Shown in pieces: positions 45,066 to 54,055 of a stretch of 64,000 nt of DNA. The notes under the pieces are model-generated. The model saw only the letters and a list, made by a program, of their open reading frames with translations, made no database searches and was not told the origin of the DNA. The position numbers and the translations under genes are program-made. Numbering within the stretch: position 1 is the first letter of the stretch; every line of letters begins with the position of its first letter. This DNA is from an uncultured Dysgonomonas sp. (GTDB lineage: Bacteria > Bacteroidota > Bacteroidia > Bacteroidales > Dysgonomonadaceae). The DNA lies in NCBI RefSeq assembly GCF_900079725.1, contig NZ_LT599032.1, forward strand, positions 1,580,209 through 1,644,208, written 5' to 3'.

Positions 45066-46391
45066 CTACACAACCTTATGCTGCCATTTGGCATATCGAA
45101 GATACAAGAAAGAAAATAACAGCAAACCGCCCCAATACACATACTCCACAGTCCAGCACACCGCTACAGATGCCGATTTATATATCACTATCCAATACAT
45201 GTAAAGGACATATGACACTAGTGTTATTATTTCGAGCTGCAAGGCAGCACGCGTGTTCCCTGTACCCGAAATAGAATTGAATATCACAGTACTCAGGCTA
45301 CAAATAGGCAGGGCAAACACCACAACCAACAAAGGTGTAACCGACTCGGGTATCAATGATACATCTTCGTGCGAAGCGATTAAGGATATCCAGAATTCAG
45401 CCCCAAGACCGGTTATCAACATTACAACAAGGATAACCCCGAGACTAAGCGAACAAATTCTTTTGATAAGAGGTATTACGTCTTTTATCTTACCTGCCCC
45501 CATCGTATTACCTACAAGCGTATTAGCTGTAGTTGCAAAAGCATTCATCGGTATAAAGAAAAGCATATAGAAACTACGTACAATATTGGTGATAGCTAAT
45601 GCACGTGGTGAATGTTGTTCGATTGCCATAAAGAATATGAACCATGTGGACATGGATATTAAATACTGAACCATTGTAAAAGATGAAATATTCAGGATAC
45701 TCTTTACTATAGAGAACCTGAATCGCATTTTCATAAAACCGTATTTCTTAAGATCTACAGTTTTCAATGTATATATTACAAAAAACAGTACCGATGCTAT
45801 TTCCGATATTACGGCAGCAATACCTGCCCCTTCTATTCCAAGTTCGGGGAAACCGAATTTGCCGAATATGAGAACATAGTCCCCTATAAAATTGACCACC
45901 GCCATAACTACCGCATTCATTGTCAAAACAGGCGTACGCGCAATGCCGACATAAAAAGCCCTGAACATGACATTTATAGAAGCAAAGAAAAAGCCATAGA
46001 TACGCCACGAGAGATAAGAATGCACTGCTTCATAAACCTTTTCCGATTCCATAAAACGGGGAAGCACATATTCACTCAGCAGGGAAGAGCCTATAAATAG
46101 CATCAAAGCAATAAGTTCCAGAAAAATCACCCCTTGAATCACAATGCTGCCAATCTTATCATAATTCTTTTCACCATTACGACGGCTGATCATGATCTGC
46201 CCTCCAATACTGAATCCGAAGCAAAGTGTAAAAAAGGCGATATAATAAATACCGGCCAATCCGGAGGCACTTTGCTCAACCTCACCTACCCTTCCCAGAA
46301 AGATGGTCGCAGTAATCTGAACAATATTCTGAGCAAGCAAACCTAACATTATAGGTAAACTTACCTTCCATATATCTTTGTATGAATACAT
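45066..46391 (-). CDS. MATE family efflux transporter
   Basis: 441 residues, 12 predicted membrane helices. The family appears in 'VSLPIMLGLLAQNIVQITAT', 'GFSIGGQIMISRRNGEK' and the repeat-half 'NTLVGNTMGAGK'. MATE proteins export cationic drugs or metabolites against H+ or Na+. It lies 55 bp downstream of panD, separated by a 14-bp tandem repeat. Confidence 0.88.
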   Translation of the reverse strand: MYSYKDIWKVSLPIMLGLLAQNIVQITATIFLGRVGEVEQSASGLAGIYYIAFFTLCFGFSIGGQIMISRRNGEKNYDKIGSIVIQGVIFLELIALMLFIGSSLLSEYVLPRFMESEKVYEAVHSYLSWRIYGFFFASINVMFRAFYVGIARTPVLTMNAVVMAVVNFIGDYVLIFGKFGFPELGIEGAGIAAVISEIASVLFFVIYTLKTVDLKKYGFMKMRFRFSIVKSILNISSFTMVQYLISMSTWFIFFMAIEQHSPRALAITNIVRSFYMLFFIPMNAFATTANTLVGNTMGAGKIKDVIPLIKRICSLSLGVILVVMLITGLGAEFWISLIASHEDVSLIPESVTPLLVVVFALPICSLSTVIFNSISGTGNTRAALQLEIITLVSYVLYMYWIVIYKSASVAVCWTVEYVYWGGLLLFSFLYLRYAKWQHKVV

Positions 46392-46397
46392 AATCCG

Positions 46398-46425
46398 AGC
46401 AGATAGCTATTAGCAGATAGCTATT
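46398..46425. repeat. Tandem 14-bp repeat between MATE gene and panD
   Basis: AGCAGATAGCTATT occurs twice in tandem (46398-46411, 46412-46425). The unit contains the palindrome TAGCTA. Confidence 0.8.
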
Positions 46426-46446
46426 AGCTTCTTTAATATGTCAGTT

Positions 46447-46800
46447 TTATTTAATTAGTTTGTTTGTTTTTGTATCGGGAAATGCAACCCATGGTTTGAA
46501 AGTCTTGGCTTCCTCAAAGTCCATATATGCATATGACATGATGATAACAATATCTCCGGGCTGAACCTTTCGTGCAGCTGCACCATTCAGGCAGATAGCT
46601 CCCGAACCTCGTTTTCCTTTTATAATATAAGTTTCGAGACGCTCTCCGTTATTATTATTTACAATCTGAACCTTCTCACCTTCAATCAGGTTTACAGCAT
46701 CCATCAGATCTTCATCTATCGTGATACTTCCTATATAATTCAAGTTGGCTTCGGTTACAGTAACACGATGTAACTTCGATTTTACAACCTCTATAATCAT
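46447..46800 (-). CDS. panD: Aspartate 1-decarboxylase proenzyme
   Basis: 117 residues. It makes beta-alanine from aspartate for pantothenate. The self-cleavage site is Gly24-Ser25 in NYIGSITID, which yields the pyruvoyl group on the alpha chain. '[17 protein letters not shown]' is conserved. It follows panC by 11 bp, so the two genes for pantothenate synthesis are co-transcribed. Confidence 0.95.
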   Translation of the reverse strand: MIIEVVKSKLHRVTVTEANLNYIGSITIDEDLMDAVNLIEGEKVQIVNNNNGERLETYIIKGKRGSGAICLNGAAARKVQPGDIVIIMSYAYMDFEEAKTFKPWVAFPDTKTNKLIK

Positions 46801-46811
46801 TTTGTGTTCTC

Positions 46812-47669
46812 TTAATTTTGGCTATTCGCCTTGTATATAATATTATCTATCAATCGCACTTCGCCACAAAATATGGCGATGCAACCCACTATATAATCGC
46901 TATCCTTCCAATCTGACACCGACTGTAAAGTATAGCCATCCACAATTTCGTAATACTCAACCTTCAGTTCGGCAAAAGAGTCCAGTGTTGCTACCACTTT
47001 CTTTATCACCTCCCCTACAGAGCTATTCTTAATCCAGTCCTTACTTTCCGCAAGAACTCTGGATATATTCACCGCCAGTTCTTTCTGATCAGCAGTCAAT
47101 CGTTCGTTACGGCTGCTTAACGCAAGCCCACTAACTTCCCTCACAATAGGCATTGGGACAATATTCACATTCAGCTTTAGCTGCTTCACCATCTCACGTA
47201 TGATAGCCAATTGCTGAAAATCTTTTTCTCCGAAGTATGCCCTATCCGGCTTCACTATATCAAACAAGCGGCTTACTACCTGGGCAACTCCGTTAAAATG
47301 ACCCGGACGATGCTCGCCCTCCATCACTTTATCAAGTTGACCGAAATCGAATTGACGGGTATCCGGTTCGGGATAAACTTCATCTACAGAGGGTGCAAAA
47401 ATCACACCAACTCCTATCGAGTCCAGAAATTCACAATCCCGTTCCAAATTTCTCGGATATTTTTCAAGATCTTCCCTATTATTAAACTGGGTAGGGTTTA
47501 CAAAGATGCTCACAATGCAAACATCATTATCGGCAATACATTGTTTCACCAGGGAGAGATGCCCCTCGTGCAAAGCCCCCATCGTGGGAACCAGACCAAT
47601 CGTTTTACCTTTCGAACGCAAGGCTGTAACTCTGTCACATACACCCTGAGTTGTTTTAATCAAATCCAT
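46812..47669 (-). CDS. panC: Pantothenate synthetase
   Basis: 285 residues. It joins pantoate and beta-alanine with ATP. HxGH motif HEGH lies in [17 protein letters not shown]-like 'LSSRNERL' and 'FGEKDFQQL' are present. It is first of the panC-panD operon and divergent from the starch-synthase-like gene. No clear promoter was found on its side. Confidence 0.95.
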   Translation of the reverse strand: MDLIKTTQGVCDRVTALRSKGKTIGLVPTMGALHEGHLSLVKQCIADNDVCIVSIFVNPTQFNNREDLEKYPRNLERDCEFLDSIGVGVIFAPSVDEVYPEPDTRQFDFGQLDKVMEGEHRPGHFNGVAQVVSRLFDIVKPDRAYFGEKDFQQLAIIREMVKQLKLNVNIVPMPIVREVSGLALSSRNERLTADQKELAVNISRVLAESKDWIKNSSVGEVIKKVVATLDSFAELKVEYYEIVDGYTLQSVSDWKDSDYIVGCIAIFCGEVRLIDNIIYKANSQN

Positions 47670-47853
47670 TTATTCACATCAATAAAAAACGGATACAAAG
47701 CAAGTAAATATTTATGGATTGGCGAAACAATCGAGGATTTTTGTTCTGCAATTTAACGTATAAAACAGATCAAAATACGACTAATCCCCCGTAAAAAGAG
47801 AGAATTCAACATTTTGTGAAGCAAAGTTTGCAAAAAAGAAGATTTTTTTTTAT

Positions 47854-47861
47854 TATCTTTG
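47854..47861 (+). promoter_or_regulatory. -7 element upstream of the starch-synthase-like gene
   Basis: TATCTTTG, 34 nt before the ATG. A TTTG lies 23 nt upstream, longer than the usual 19, so the -33 part is uncertain. Confidence 0.5.
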
Positions 47862-47895
47862 TACTCTCAATCGAATTCAGAAGAGAGTAAATTAA

Positions 47896-48702
47896 ATGGG
47901 TACAAAAAAAGTTTTATACATCACACAGGAGATAACGCCTTATCTGCCTGATTCACCAATTGCAACAAATTGTAGATACTTACCTCAAGCTATACAAGAA
48001 AAAGGACAGGAAATCAGGACATTTATGCCTAAATTCGGAAGCATAAATGAGAGACGGAATCAACTTCACGAAGTGATACGGCTATCGGGTATGAATCTAA
48101 TCATCGATGATACTGATCACCCCTTAATCATCAAAGTGGCGTCTATACAAGCCGCCCGGATGCAAATCTATTTCATAGACAATGATGACTACTTTAAACG
48201 TAAGCACACAATCGCTGACGATAAGGATGTAGAATTCAGTGACAATGACGAACGGAGTATTTTCTATGTAAGAGGAGTATTGGAAACTATAAAAAAATTG
48301 CGTTGGATACCGGATGTGATAGATTGTCATGGCTGGATGACTGCACTGACAGGCCTATACATAAAAACTGCTTATGCTGACGACCCTTGCTTCAAAAACT
48401 CGAAGATTGTATATTCTTTATACAATGATGACTTTAAGCAACCATTCAGCAATAAATTTATCGACAAGCTAAAATTTGACGGAATAAAAGATAAAGACGT
48501 GGAAGCACTGAAAGGTGTTGTAGATTACGAAACGCTTTCTAACTTTGCCGTAAAATATGCAGATGGCATTATACAAAGTGAAGAAAATGTGAATAATAAC
48601 ATTCTTGACAACATAAATAAATCAGGAAAAAAATTCCTTTCTTATCCGGGTAATTTAGACGTTTCTGTAGATGCTATCAATAATTTTTACGAGAATCTTT
48701 AA
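47896..48702 (+). CDS. Glycogen/starch synthase-like protein, N-terminal domain only
   Basis: 268 residues that match only the N-terminal (GT5 catalytic, acceptor-side) half of bacterial glycogen synthases. It begins 'KKVLYITQEITPYLPDSP' and has 'PDVIDCHGWMTALTGLYIK'. The C-terminal nucleotide-sugar-binding half is missing. The shortening is a known form in Bacteroidota, where this gene sits next to panC and a DUF4270 lipoprotein, rather than a random truncation. Without the C-terminal half it is unlikely to make glycogen, so it may be a binding or regulatory protein. Confidence 0.8.
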   Translation: MGTKKVLYITQEITPYLPDSPIATNCRYLPQAIQEKGQEIRTFMPKFGSINERRNQLHEVIRLSGMNLIIDDTDHPLIIKVASIQAARMQIYFIDNDDYFKRKHTIADDKDVEFSDNDERSIFYVRGVLETIKKLRWIPDVIDCHGWMTALTGLYIKTAYADDPCFKNSKIVYSLYNDDFKQPFSNKFIDKLKFDGIKDKDVEALKGVVDYETLSNFAVKYADGIIQSEENVNNNILDNINKSGKKFLSYPGNLDVSVDAINNFYENL

Positions 48703-48724
48703 AGTATCTAAAATAAATATAGAA

Positions 48725-48758
48725 AAATGCTGTTTTATTTCTTGAGAATAGCATTTTT
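48725..48758 (+). terminator. Terminator-like hairpin
   Basis: AAATGCT and AGCATTT with an 18-nt loop, then a T run, between the starch-synthase-like gene and the DUF4270 gene. Confidence 0.55.
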
Positions 48759-48799
48759 TTGGATATTTGAACCCCAAATTGAATTTAACAATAGTTTGA

Positions 48800-50203
48800 A
48801 TGAAAATTAAAACATTATTGATTCTGGCAATCACTCTTTCCACGCTAACATTTGTGGCTTGTGATGATGACCTGACCTCCCTTGGTAGCAGTATACAACC
48901 CGGCGGTGACGATATATTCGTAGGATCCGATACACTTAGCCTTACAGCTGTAACCCGTTCGTTTAACGATTCGGTATATGCACGTACCGTATATGGCTTG
49001 TTAGGAGAATATACTGATCCTATCTTCGGAAAAATAAAATCCGATTACTTATGTGAATTCTACTGTGCAGAAAATTCTACATTTGCAGATCCGTATAAGA
49101 TGGGAATAACCATTGATTCGGTCAGACTGAATACAGAGTTCACATATTTTGCAGGAGACACCGTATCGCCTATGGGATTATCTGTATACGAAGTCACAAA
49201 ACCGCTGAAGGCATTTTTCTTCACAAGCGTAAATCCTGAGAATTATTGTGATATGCAAAAGTTGCTGGGACAAAGCATTTTCTCTATACAAGATGTTCCC
49301 GACACGGTCATCAGCAGTACCAGAATCAGAACTATTTCAACAAATCTCAATTTGGAATTAGGGCAGCGTTTTTATAACGAGTGGAAAAATTCGGACGGAG
49401 CTACTTTTAAAAACTCCGATGCCCTGAAAGAATTCTTTAAAGGTGTATATGTAACAACTAATTTCGGTTCGGGCAGCATTATTAATGTAGACTATACAGA
49501 GTTCGACATCTACTATACATATACATACGAAAAAGGGGACGCTTCAGAAAATACAGTTGACAGAGATACACTTGGCGTATTCCGTCTGCCTGTTACACCT
49601 GAGGTTATACAAATGAATCATGTTAAGAGTTCACCTCCGGCTGGTATGATCACAGAAGGCCCTGCCGGAAAGACATATATGAATACTCCTGCGGGACTAT
49701 ATACAGAAGTGACTATTCCATTAGATGCTATAGTAAAAGCAGCAGTTGCAGGTGCAGGTAAAGATGCAGTAATCAATGCTGCAAACTTTAAAATGCTCGG
49801 AAATACGGAAGAGGAAGCTAAATCGGGCCTGAGCAGGCCATCGGACATCCTGTTTATAAATAAAGACTCACTCCCGAACTTCTTCTATAACAGAAAATTG
49901 CACGATGCACAAACCAGCTTTGTGACGACCCGTTCCACTACCAATAATTCATACGACTTTGGAAATCTGGCAAGTGTAATCAATTACTATACAAAATATT
50001 ATAAGGAGAAAGGGGTATCCCCTCTCCCAGACTTGAAATATCTCGTTATTCCGGTAACAGCTACATATACGCAAACCACAAACTCGAGCGGATATACAGT
50101 GAATGTGATAACGGATCTGTACAATCAGATGTTCCCTACATCGGCCATTTTAAGAACCGAGCCGAAGGATATGAAAATGTCTATTATATACAGTAAATAC
50201 TGA
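48800..50203 (+). CDS. DUF4270 domain lipoprotein
   Basis: 467 residues with a lipoprotein signal: hydrophobic core 6-18, then FVAC with Cys21, followed by the acidic DDDLTS typical of surface-exposed Bacteroidota lipoproteins. The remainder is beta-rich with the DUF4270 pattern 'YGLLGEYTDPIFGKIKSDYL'. Its function is not known. It comes 97 bp after the starch-synthase-like gene, an association seen across Bacteroidota, behind a terminator-like hairpin. Confidence 0.82.
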   Translation: MKIKTLLILAITLSTLTFVACDDDLTSLGSSIQPGGDDIFVGSDTLSLTAVTRSFNDSVYARTVYGLLGEYTDPIFGKIKSDYLCEFYCAENSTFADPYKMGITIDSVRLNTEFTYFAGDTVSPMGLSVYEVTKPLKAFFFTSVNPENYCDMQKLLGQSIFSIQDVPDTVISSTRIRTISTNLNLELGQRFYNEWKNSDGATFKNSDALKEFFKGVYVTTNFGSGSIINVDYTEFDIYYTYTYEKGDASENTVDRDTLGVFRLPVTPEVIQMNHVKSSPPAGMITEGPAGKTYMNTPAGLYTEVTIPLDAIVKAAVAGAGKDAVINAANFKMLGNTEEEAKSGLSRPSDILFINKDSLPNFFYNRKLHDAQTSFVTTRSTTNNSYDFGNLASVINYYTKYYKEKGVSPLPDLKYLVIPVTATYTQTTNSSGYTVNVITDLYNQMFPTSAILRTEPKDMKMSIIYSKY

Positions 50204-50232
50204 TAGTACAAAACAGATAACATAATATAACC

Positions 50233-50613
50233 GTGTCTGCAAAACAGATAAGAAATACAGCTAAAGTACTGCTCCTATTATATATAGGATACTTTAGCTG
50301 TGTTTCTTATTTTATACATACACACATCTACAACGGGGTAGTATATGTTCATTCCCACCCCTACAATAAGTTTGCAAAAGATGCAGACGATAACCAGACA
50401 CCGCCTTTCGAGACCCATCATCATACATCAGCGGGTTTCTTTACGTTCAATCAGTTATCAAATCTTGCTTCATTCGAAGCTCTGCCAGATAATAATATAG
50501 GCGAAATCACTCAGCCTGTACTAATTGTTACATATAAGCAATTCTCGCCACAAATAGTTACACCTCCTGTTGTAGCTTACATCAGTCTTCGTGCTCCACC
50601 TCGGTTCTCTTAA
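50233..50613 (+). CDS. Small His-rich membrane or periplasmic protein
   Basis: 126 residues from a GTG at 50233; no in-frame ATG exists before the first stop upstream, and none follows early. Residues 10-30 form a membrane helix or uncleaved signal (VLLLLYIGYFSCVSYFIHT). The next part has repeated histidines: FIHTHIYNGVVYVHSHPY and ETHHHTSAGFF. Small proteins of this type often precede TonB receptors in Bacteroidota and may bind zinc or another metal. The protein itself has no named function that I recognise. Confidence 0.7.
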   Translation: MSAKQIRNTAKVLLLLYIGYFSCVSYFIHTHIYNGVVYVHSHPYNKFAKDADDNQTPPFETHHHTSAGFFTFNQLSNLASFEALPDNNIGEITQPVLIVTYKQFSPQIVTPPVVAYISLRAPPRFS

Positions 50614-50937
50614 TTTTTAATAATAATATTTCTGTGATTCAGGAAATATAATCCAGGATTGATACGACTCCGTATTCAATCCCAATCTTATATAAATATA
50701 CATTCGGTTTGCCCTCGATTAAACTTCGGGACAGATTGAAATAAAGGTGTAAACAATAAACTGTTTACCCCTCATTTATAACATAGGGTTACAGAGCTAT
50801 TTATTATCCTGTTCTGTTCAAATGGAATAAATAGCTAGCTTAAAAAATGTATTATCAATACTTTCCATCACTTATATCGACAATCTGTAACTGCATATTA
50901 TTCATGCTTCCGGATTATCGATTCTAAATAATTCAAT
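50614..50937 (+). promoter_or_regulatory. Structured leader upstream of the TonB-dependent receptor
   Basis: A 324-bp gap with no gene. At least four hairpins can be read: 50626-50649 (ATATTTCTG with CAGGAAATAT, one bulge), 50656-50682 (11-bp stem with one bulged T and loop ACTC), 50746-50771 (GTAAACA with TGTTTAC), and 50795-50836 (perfect 11-bp AGCTATTTATT with AATAAATAGCT). A fifth, weaker, long-range pair lies at 50876-50885 with 50913-50922. None is followed by a T run, so they are not simple terminators. No B12-box or other known riboswitch core was recognised. Regulation of the receptor is inferred. Confidence 0.5.
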
Positions 50938-53226
50938 ATGAAAAAGATTATACTTTTATCATTCTATATATTTTATGTTGTTGGGATTATAGCTCAACAG
51001 ACAAACAGATCATCCCTCAAAGGCCATGTATTGGACGGACAGACTGATGAACACTTACCTGGTGTAACAATTTCAATAGAAGGCACTCAAATGGCTACAA
51101 CAACAGACGAATCGGGACATTTCGCTTTAGAAAATATTCCGGCAGGAACATACATCATAGCCACACAGTATATTGGATACTCACCTCTGAAACAAGAAGT
51201 CACAATAGAGAGAAACTCTACCAAAAATGTTTCCCTTTATATAGAACCGGAAAACCAATTGCTCGGCGAAGTAATGATCACAGCTTCTGCCCGGAACCTC
51301 AACAGGCAGATGTCGCCAGTAGTAGTAAATCAACTGACAGCCAAAACATTTGAGGCTACAAACTCCAACTCTCTTTCGCAAGGGCTGAACTATATGCCCG
51401 GGCTAAGAGTAGAAACAAACTGCCAGAATTGCGGAACGCAGGAGGTAAGGATCAATGGCCTGGAAGGGCAATACTCTCAGATGTTAATCGACGGGCAGCC
51501 GGTATTCAGCTCATTATCTACGATGTATGGACTGGAACAATTACCTACTAATATGATAGAGCAGGTTGAAGTTGTACGCGGAGGAGGCTCGGTCCTATTT
51601 GGAGCTAATGCAATTGGCGGAGTTATAAATATTATAACCAAGGAACCCGAAAAAAATTCATATCAGGCAAAATATAATATGTCGCTCATCGATGGAAAAT
51701 CGGTAGATAATATCCTCTCACTCAATTCATCTTTTGTAGACCGCTCCAAAAAATCAGGTATATCCCTGTTTGCAAATATGCGTAACCGCAACCCTTGGGA
51801 CGCTAATGGAGACGGTTTTTCGGAAATAGGAAAGAACAGGGCTTCATCTATCGGTTTCCGCTCTTTCTCCAAACCCAATTTACATGATAAATTTACACTG
51901 GAGTATCATTATATTTCCGAATATCGTAGAGGCGGGGACAACATGAGCCGTCCGCCACATGAAGCACTGATTGCCGAAACAACTGATTACAGGATACATT
52001 CGGGTAGTGCCGGATACACTCATTTGAGCGAAGACAACAAAAAGAAGTTAACAGTCAACCTTTCGGCTCAAAAGACAGGCAGAGATAGTTACTATGGTGG
52101 TGGATACGACCCCGATGGTTATGGCAACACTTCGGAACTGGCATTAACAGGAACCGTCCGTTATGAAATAAATATGGATAAATTTCTTTTCATGCCAGCT
52201 AAGTTTACCGCCGGATTCACTCAGGAATATACAAACCTCCACGATACCATACATAGCCGCAATGTGAAGCAAATAAAAAATGTTAGTAGCCTGTACGTTC
52301 AGAATGAATGGAGAGACGACAACCTGACTTTTATTGTCGGGCTGCGAGGAGATAAACACAATAAGCTGGACAATATCAATATTATTCCCAGGAGTAGTAT
52401 CCGTTACCGCATTGGAGAAAATACCAATTTGAGAGCAGCATATTCGATGGGATACCGCGCTCCGGAGATTATTGCGTCGGATCTGGACATACCCGTTATA
52501 GGTGGTAGCGCAACCATTACCCAACTGGGAGAAAATCTGAAAAGGGAATATTCAAATTCCGTAAACGGAGGTATCGATTTCAGCCTTTACAATGAAAAGA
52601 TATACTCCTATTTTCTTCTGGAAGGGTTTTACACCAAAATAAACAGGGTATTCATTGTTGAAGAAACCGGAACTGATGCTGCCGGAAATACAATAATGAC
52701 CCGGCGAAACGGTGATGGCGCATATGTATACGGATTGAATCTGGAAACAACTATACAACCAATAAACTGGCTCGAACTGCAAGGAGGCCTTACTTGGCAG
52801 AAAAGCCGGTATACAGAACCTGTAAGCTGGTCGAGCGAAGCATATGTAGCACCCGTAAAACGAATGCTGCGTTCACCCGATACATACGGATTTCTTTCTG
52901 CGACAGCGACTCCGAAGAAGAGTTATGCTGTATCCCTGTCAGGAGTATATACAGGTTCTATGCTGGCACCCCACTTTGCCGGGGCAGAAGGTGTAACAAG
53001 GGATGAAACTGTAAAAACAAAAAGTTTCTTTGATACGACCATCAAATTGTCATACTTTTTCAATATCAATTCAACAAATAAAATCGAGATCAACGGAGGA
53101 ATACAGAACATGTTTAACCAAATACAGAAAGATTATGATAAAGGGCCCGACAGGGACTCAGAATATATCTATGGGCCGTCACTACCACGTACATTCTTTA
53201 TCGGTCTGAAAATTAGTTCCATATAA
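50938..53226 (+). CDS. TonB-dependent outer-membrane receptor
   Basis: 762 residues. A signal peptide (about 1-19) precedes a carboxypeptidase-regulatory-like domain (about 26-113), the plug (about 125-230, with 'QMLIDGQPVFSSL' and the TonB-plug end 'GGVINIITKEP'), and a 22-strand-type barrel ending in aromatic-rich strands. The plug has two close cysteines in TNCQNCGTQEVRINGL, found in a group of putative metal receptors. The gene lies after the His-rich gene and after a structured leader, and ends at a strong terminator. A metal such as zinc is a reasonable guess at the substrate. Confidence 0.92.
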   Translation: MKKIILLSFYIFYVVGIIAQQTNRSSLKGHVLDGQTDEHLPGVTISIEGTQMATTTDESGHFALENIPAGTYIIATQYIGYSPLKQEVTIERNSTKNVSLYIEPENQLLGEVMITASARNLNRQMSPVVVNQLTAKTFEATNSNSLSQGLNYMPGLRVETNCQNCGTQEVRINGLEGQYSQMLIDGQPVFSSLSTMYGLEQLPTNMIEQVEVVRGGGSVLFGANAIGGVINIITKEPEKNSYQAKYNMSLIDGKSVDNILSLNSSFVDRSKKSGISLFANMRNRNPWDANGDGFSEIGKNRASSIGFRSFSKPNLHDKFTLEYHYISEYRRGGDNMSRPPHEALIAETTDYRIHSGSAGYTHLSEDNKKKLTVNLSAQKTGRDSYYGGGYDPDGYGNTSELALTGTVRYEINMDKFLFMPAKFTAGFTQEYTNLHDTIHSRNVKQIKNVSSLYVQNEWRDDNLTFIVGLRGDKHNKLDNINIIPRSSIRYRIGENTNLRAAYSMGYRAPEIIASDLDIPVIGGSATITQLGENLKREYSNSVNGGIDFSLYNEKIYSYFLLEGFYTKINRVFIVEETGTDAAGNTIMTRRNGDGAYVYGLNLETTIQPINWLELQGGLTWQKSRYTEPVSWSSEAYVAPVKRMLRSPDTYGFLSATATPKKSYAVSLSGVYTGSMLAPHFAGAEGVTRDETVKTKSFFDTTIKLSYFFNINSTNKIEINGGIQNMFNQIQKDYDKGPDRDSEYIYGPSLPRTFFIGLKISSI

Positions 53227-53234
53227 TTAACTAA

Positions 53235-53276
53235 GGCAAGCCGTTAGATTAAAAATGCTTAACGGCTTGCCTGCTT
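53235..53276 (+). terminator. Terminator of the TonB receptor gene
   Basis: A perfect 12-bp stem, GGCAAGCCGTTA with TAACGGCTTGCC, followed by TGCTTTT. Confidence 0.85.
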
Positions 53277-53313
53277 TTAGCCGTTTATGTGATATTTTCT
53301 AAGATTTTGATAC

Positions 53314-53321
53314 TATCTTTG
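53314..53321 (+). promoter_or_regulatory. -7 element upstream of the LysE-type gene
   Basis: TATCTTTG, 87 nt before the ATG at 53408. No -33 at the usual spacing. Confidence 0.4.
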
Positions 53322-53407
53322 TGCTATAGCGCAGTCAGATCGGCGGAAACTATAGCTTTTCGTACATTACTTTACAAAGGTGAAACGGCTGTTATAAAAG
53401 GTAGTTA

Positions 53408-54055
53408 ATGGTATATATCATTATAAAAGGTTTGTTTATCGGATTCTTATCTTCAGCTCCTATGGGGCCTGTGGGTATGCTTTGCATACAGCGCACCCTG
53501 AATGAAGGTAGGAAAAACGGTCTAATAACGGGTATAGGCGCTGTGGTAGGCGATATGCTGATAGCATTGTTGGCCATCGTTGCCGCTCTCGGATTGGGCT
53601 TCAGTACGGAATTTATTCAACAGCACGAAGGCCCGCTTAAAGTAGTCGGAAGTATTATCCTTATTGTTTTCGGATATATCGTATTTAATAAGAACCCATC
53701 GAAAAGCCTTACAAAATTAAAAGAGAAATCGGTTTCTACCTGGACAGTATTCATTTCGTCTCTTATCCTTACCGTTTCCAACATCGCCACTTTATTCCTT
53801 TATATAGCACTTTTTGCCCGGTTTAATGTTATTGATGCCGATAAACCATTCGGTTACGACCTGATAACAATACTATTTATCGGAATAGGTGCATTCCTGT
53901 GGTGGCTACTGGTTACTTATTTTGTAAATAAGTTGCGCAGCAGATTCAACCCCAGAGGATTACAGATATTTAATAAAATTATAGGTTTGTTACTTATCGG
54001 ACTGGGTGTTGCAGGTATTGTTACCGGAACATTGATGGGTATAGACATCTTCTAA
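53408..54055 (+). CDS. LysE family transporter
   Basis: 215 residues with six membrane helices. The opening 'KGLFIGFLSSAPMGPVGMLC' and 'RTLNEGRKNGLITGIGAVVGD' are typical of LysE/RhtB amino acid exporters. Substrate cannot be read. The gene converges on the DUF6056 gene, with 3' ends overlapping by 4 bp. Confidence 0.85.
   Translation: MVYIIIKGLFIGFLSSAPMGPVGMLCIQRTLNEGRKNGLITGIGAVVGDMLIALLAIVAALGLGFSTEFIQQHEGPLKVVGSIILIVFGYIVFNKNPSKSLTKLKEKSVSTWTVFISSLILTVSNIATLFLYIALFARFNVIDADKPFGYDLITILFIGIGAFLWWLLVTYFVNKLRSRFNPRGLQIFNKIIGLLLIGLGVAGIVTGTLMGIDIF

Noticed and set aside
50614-50937. Cobalamin riboswitch before the TonB receptor
   Set aside because: The leader has hairpins, but I see no B12 box, and the receptor and its neighbour look metal-related.
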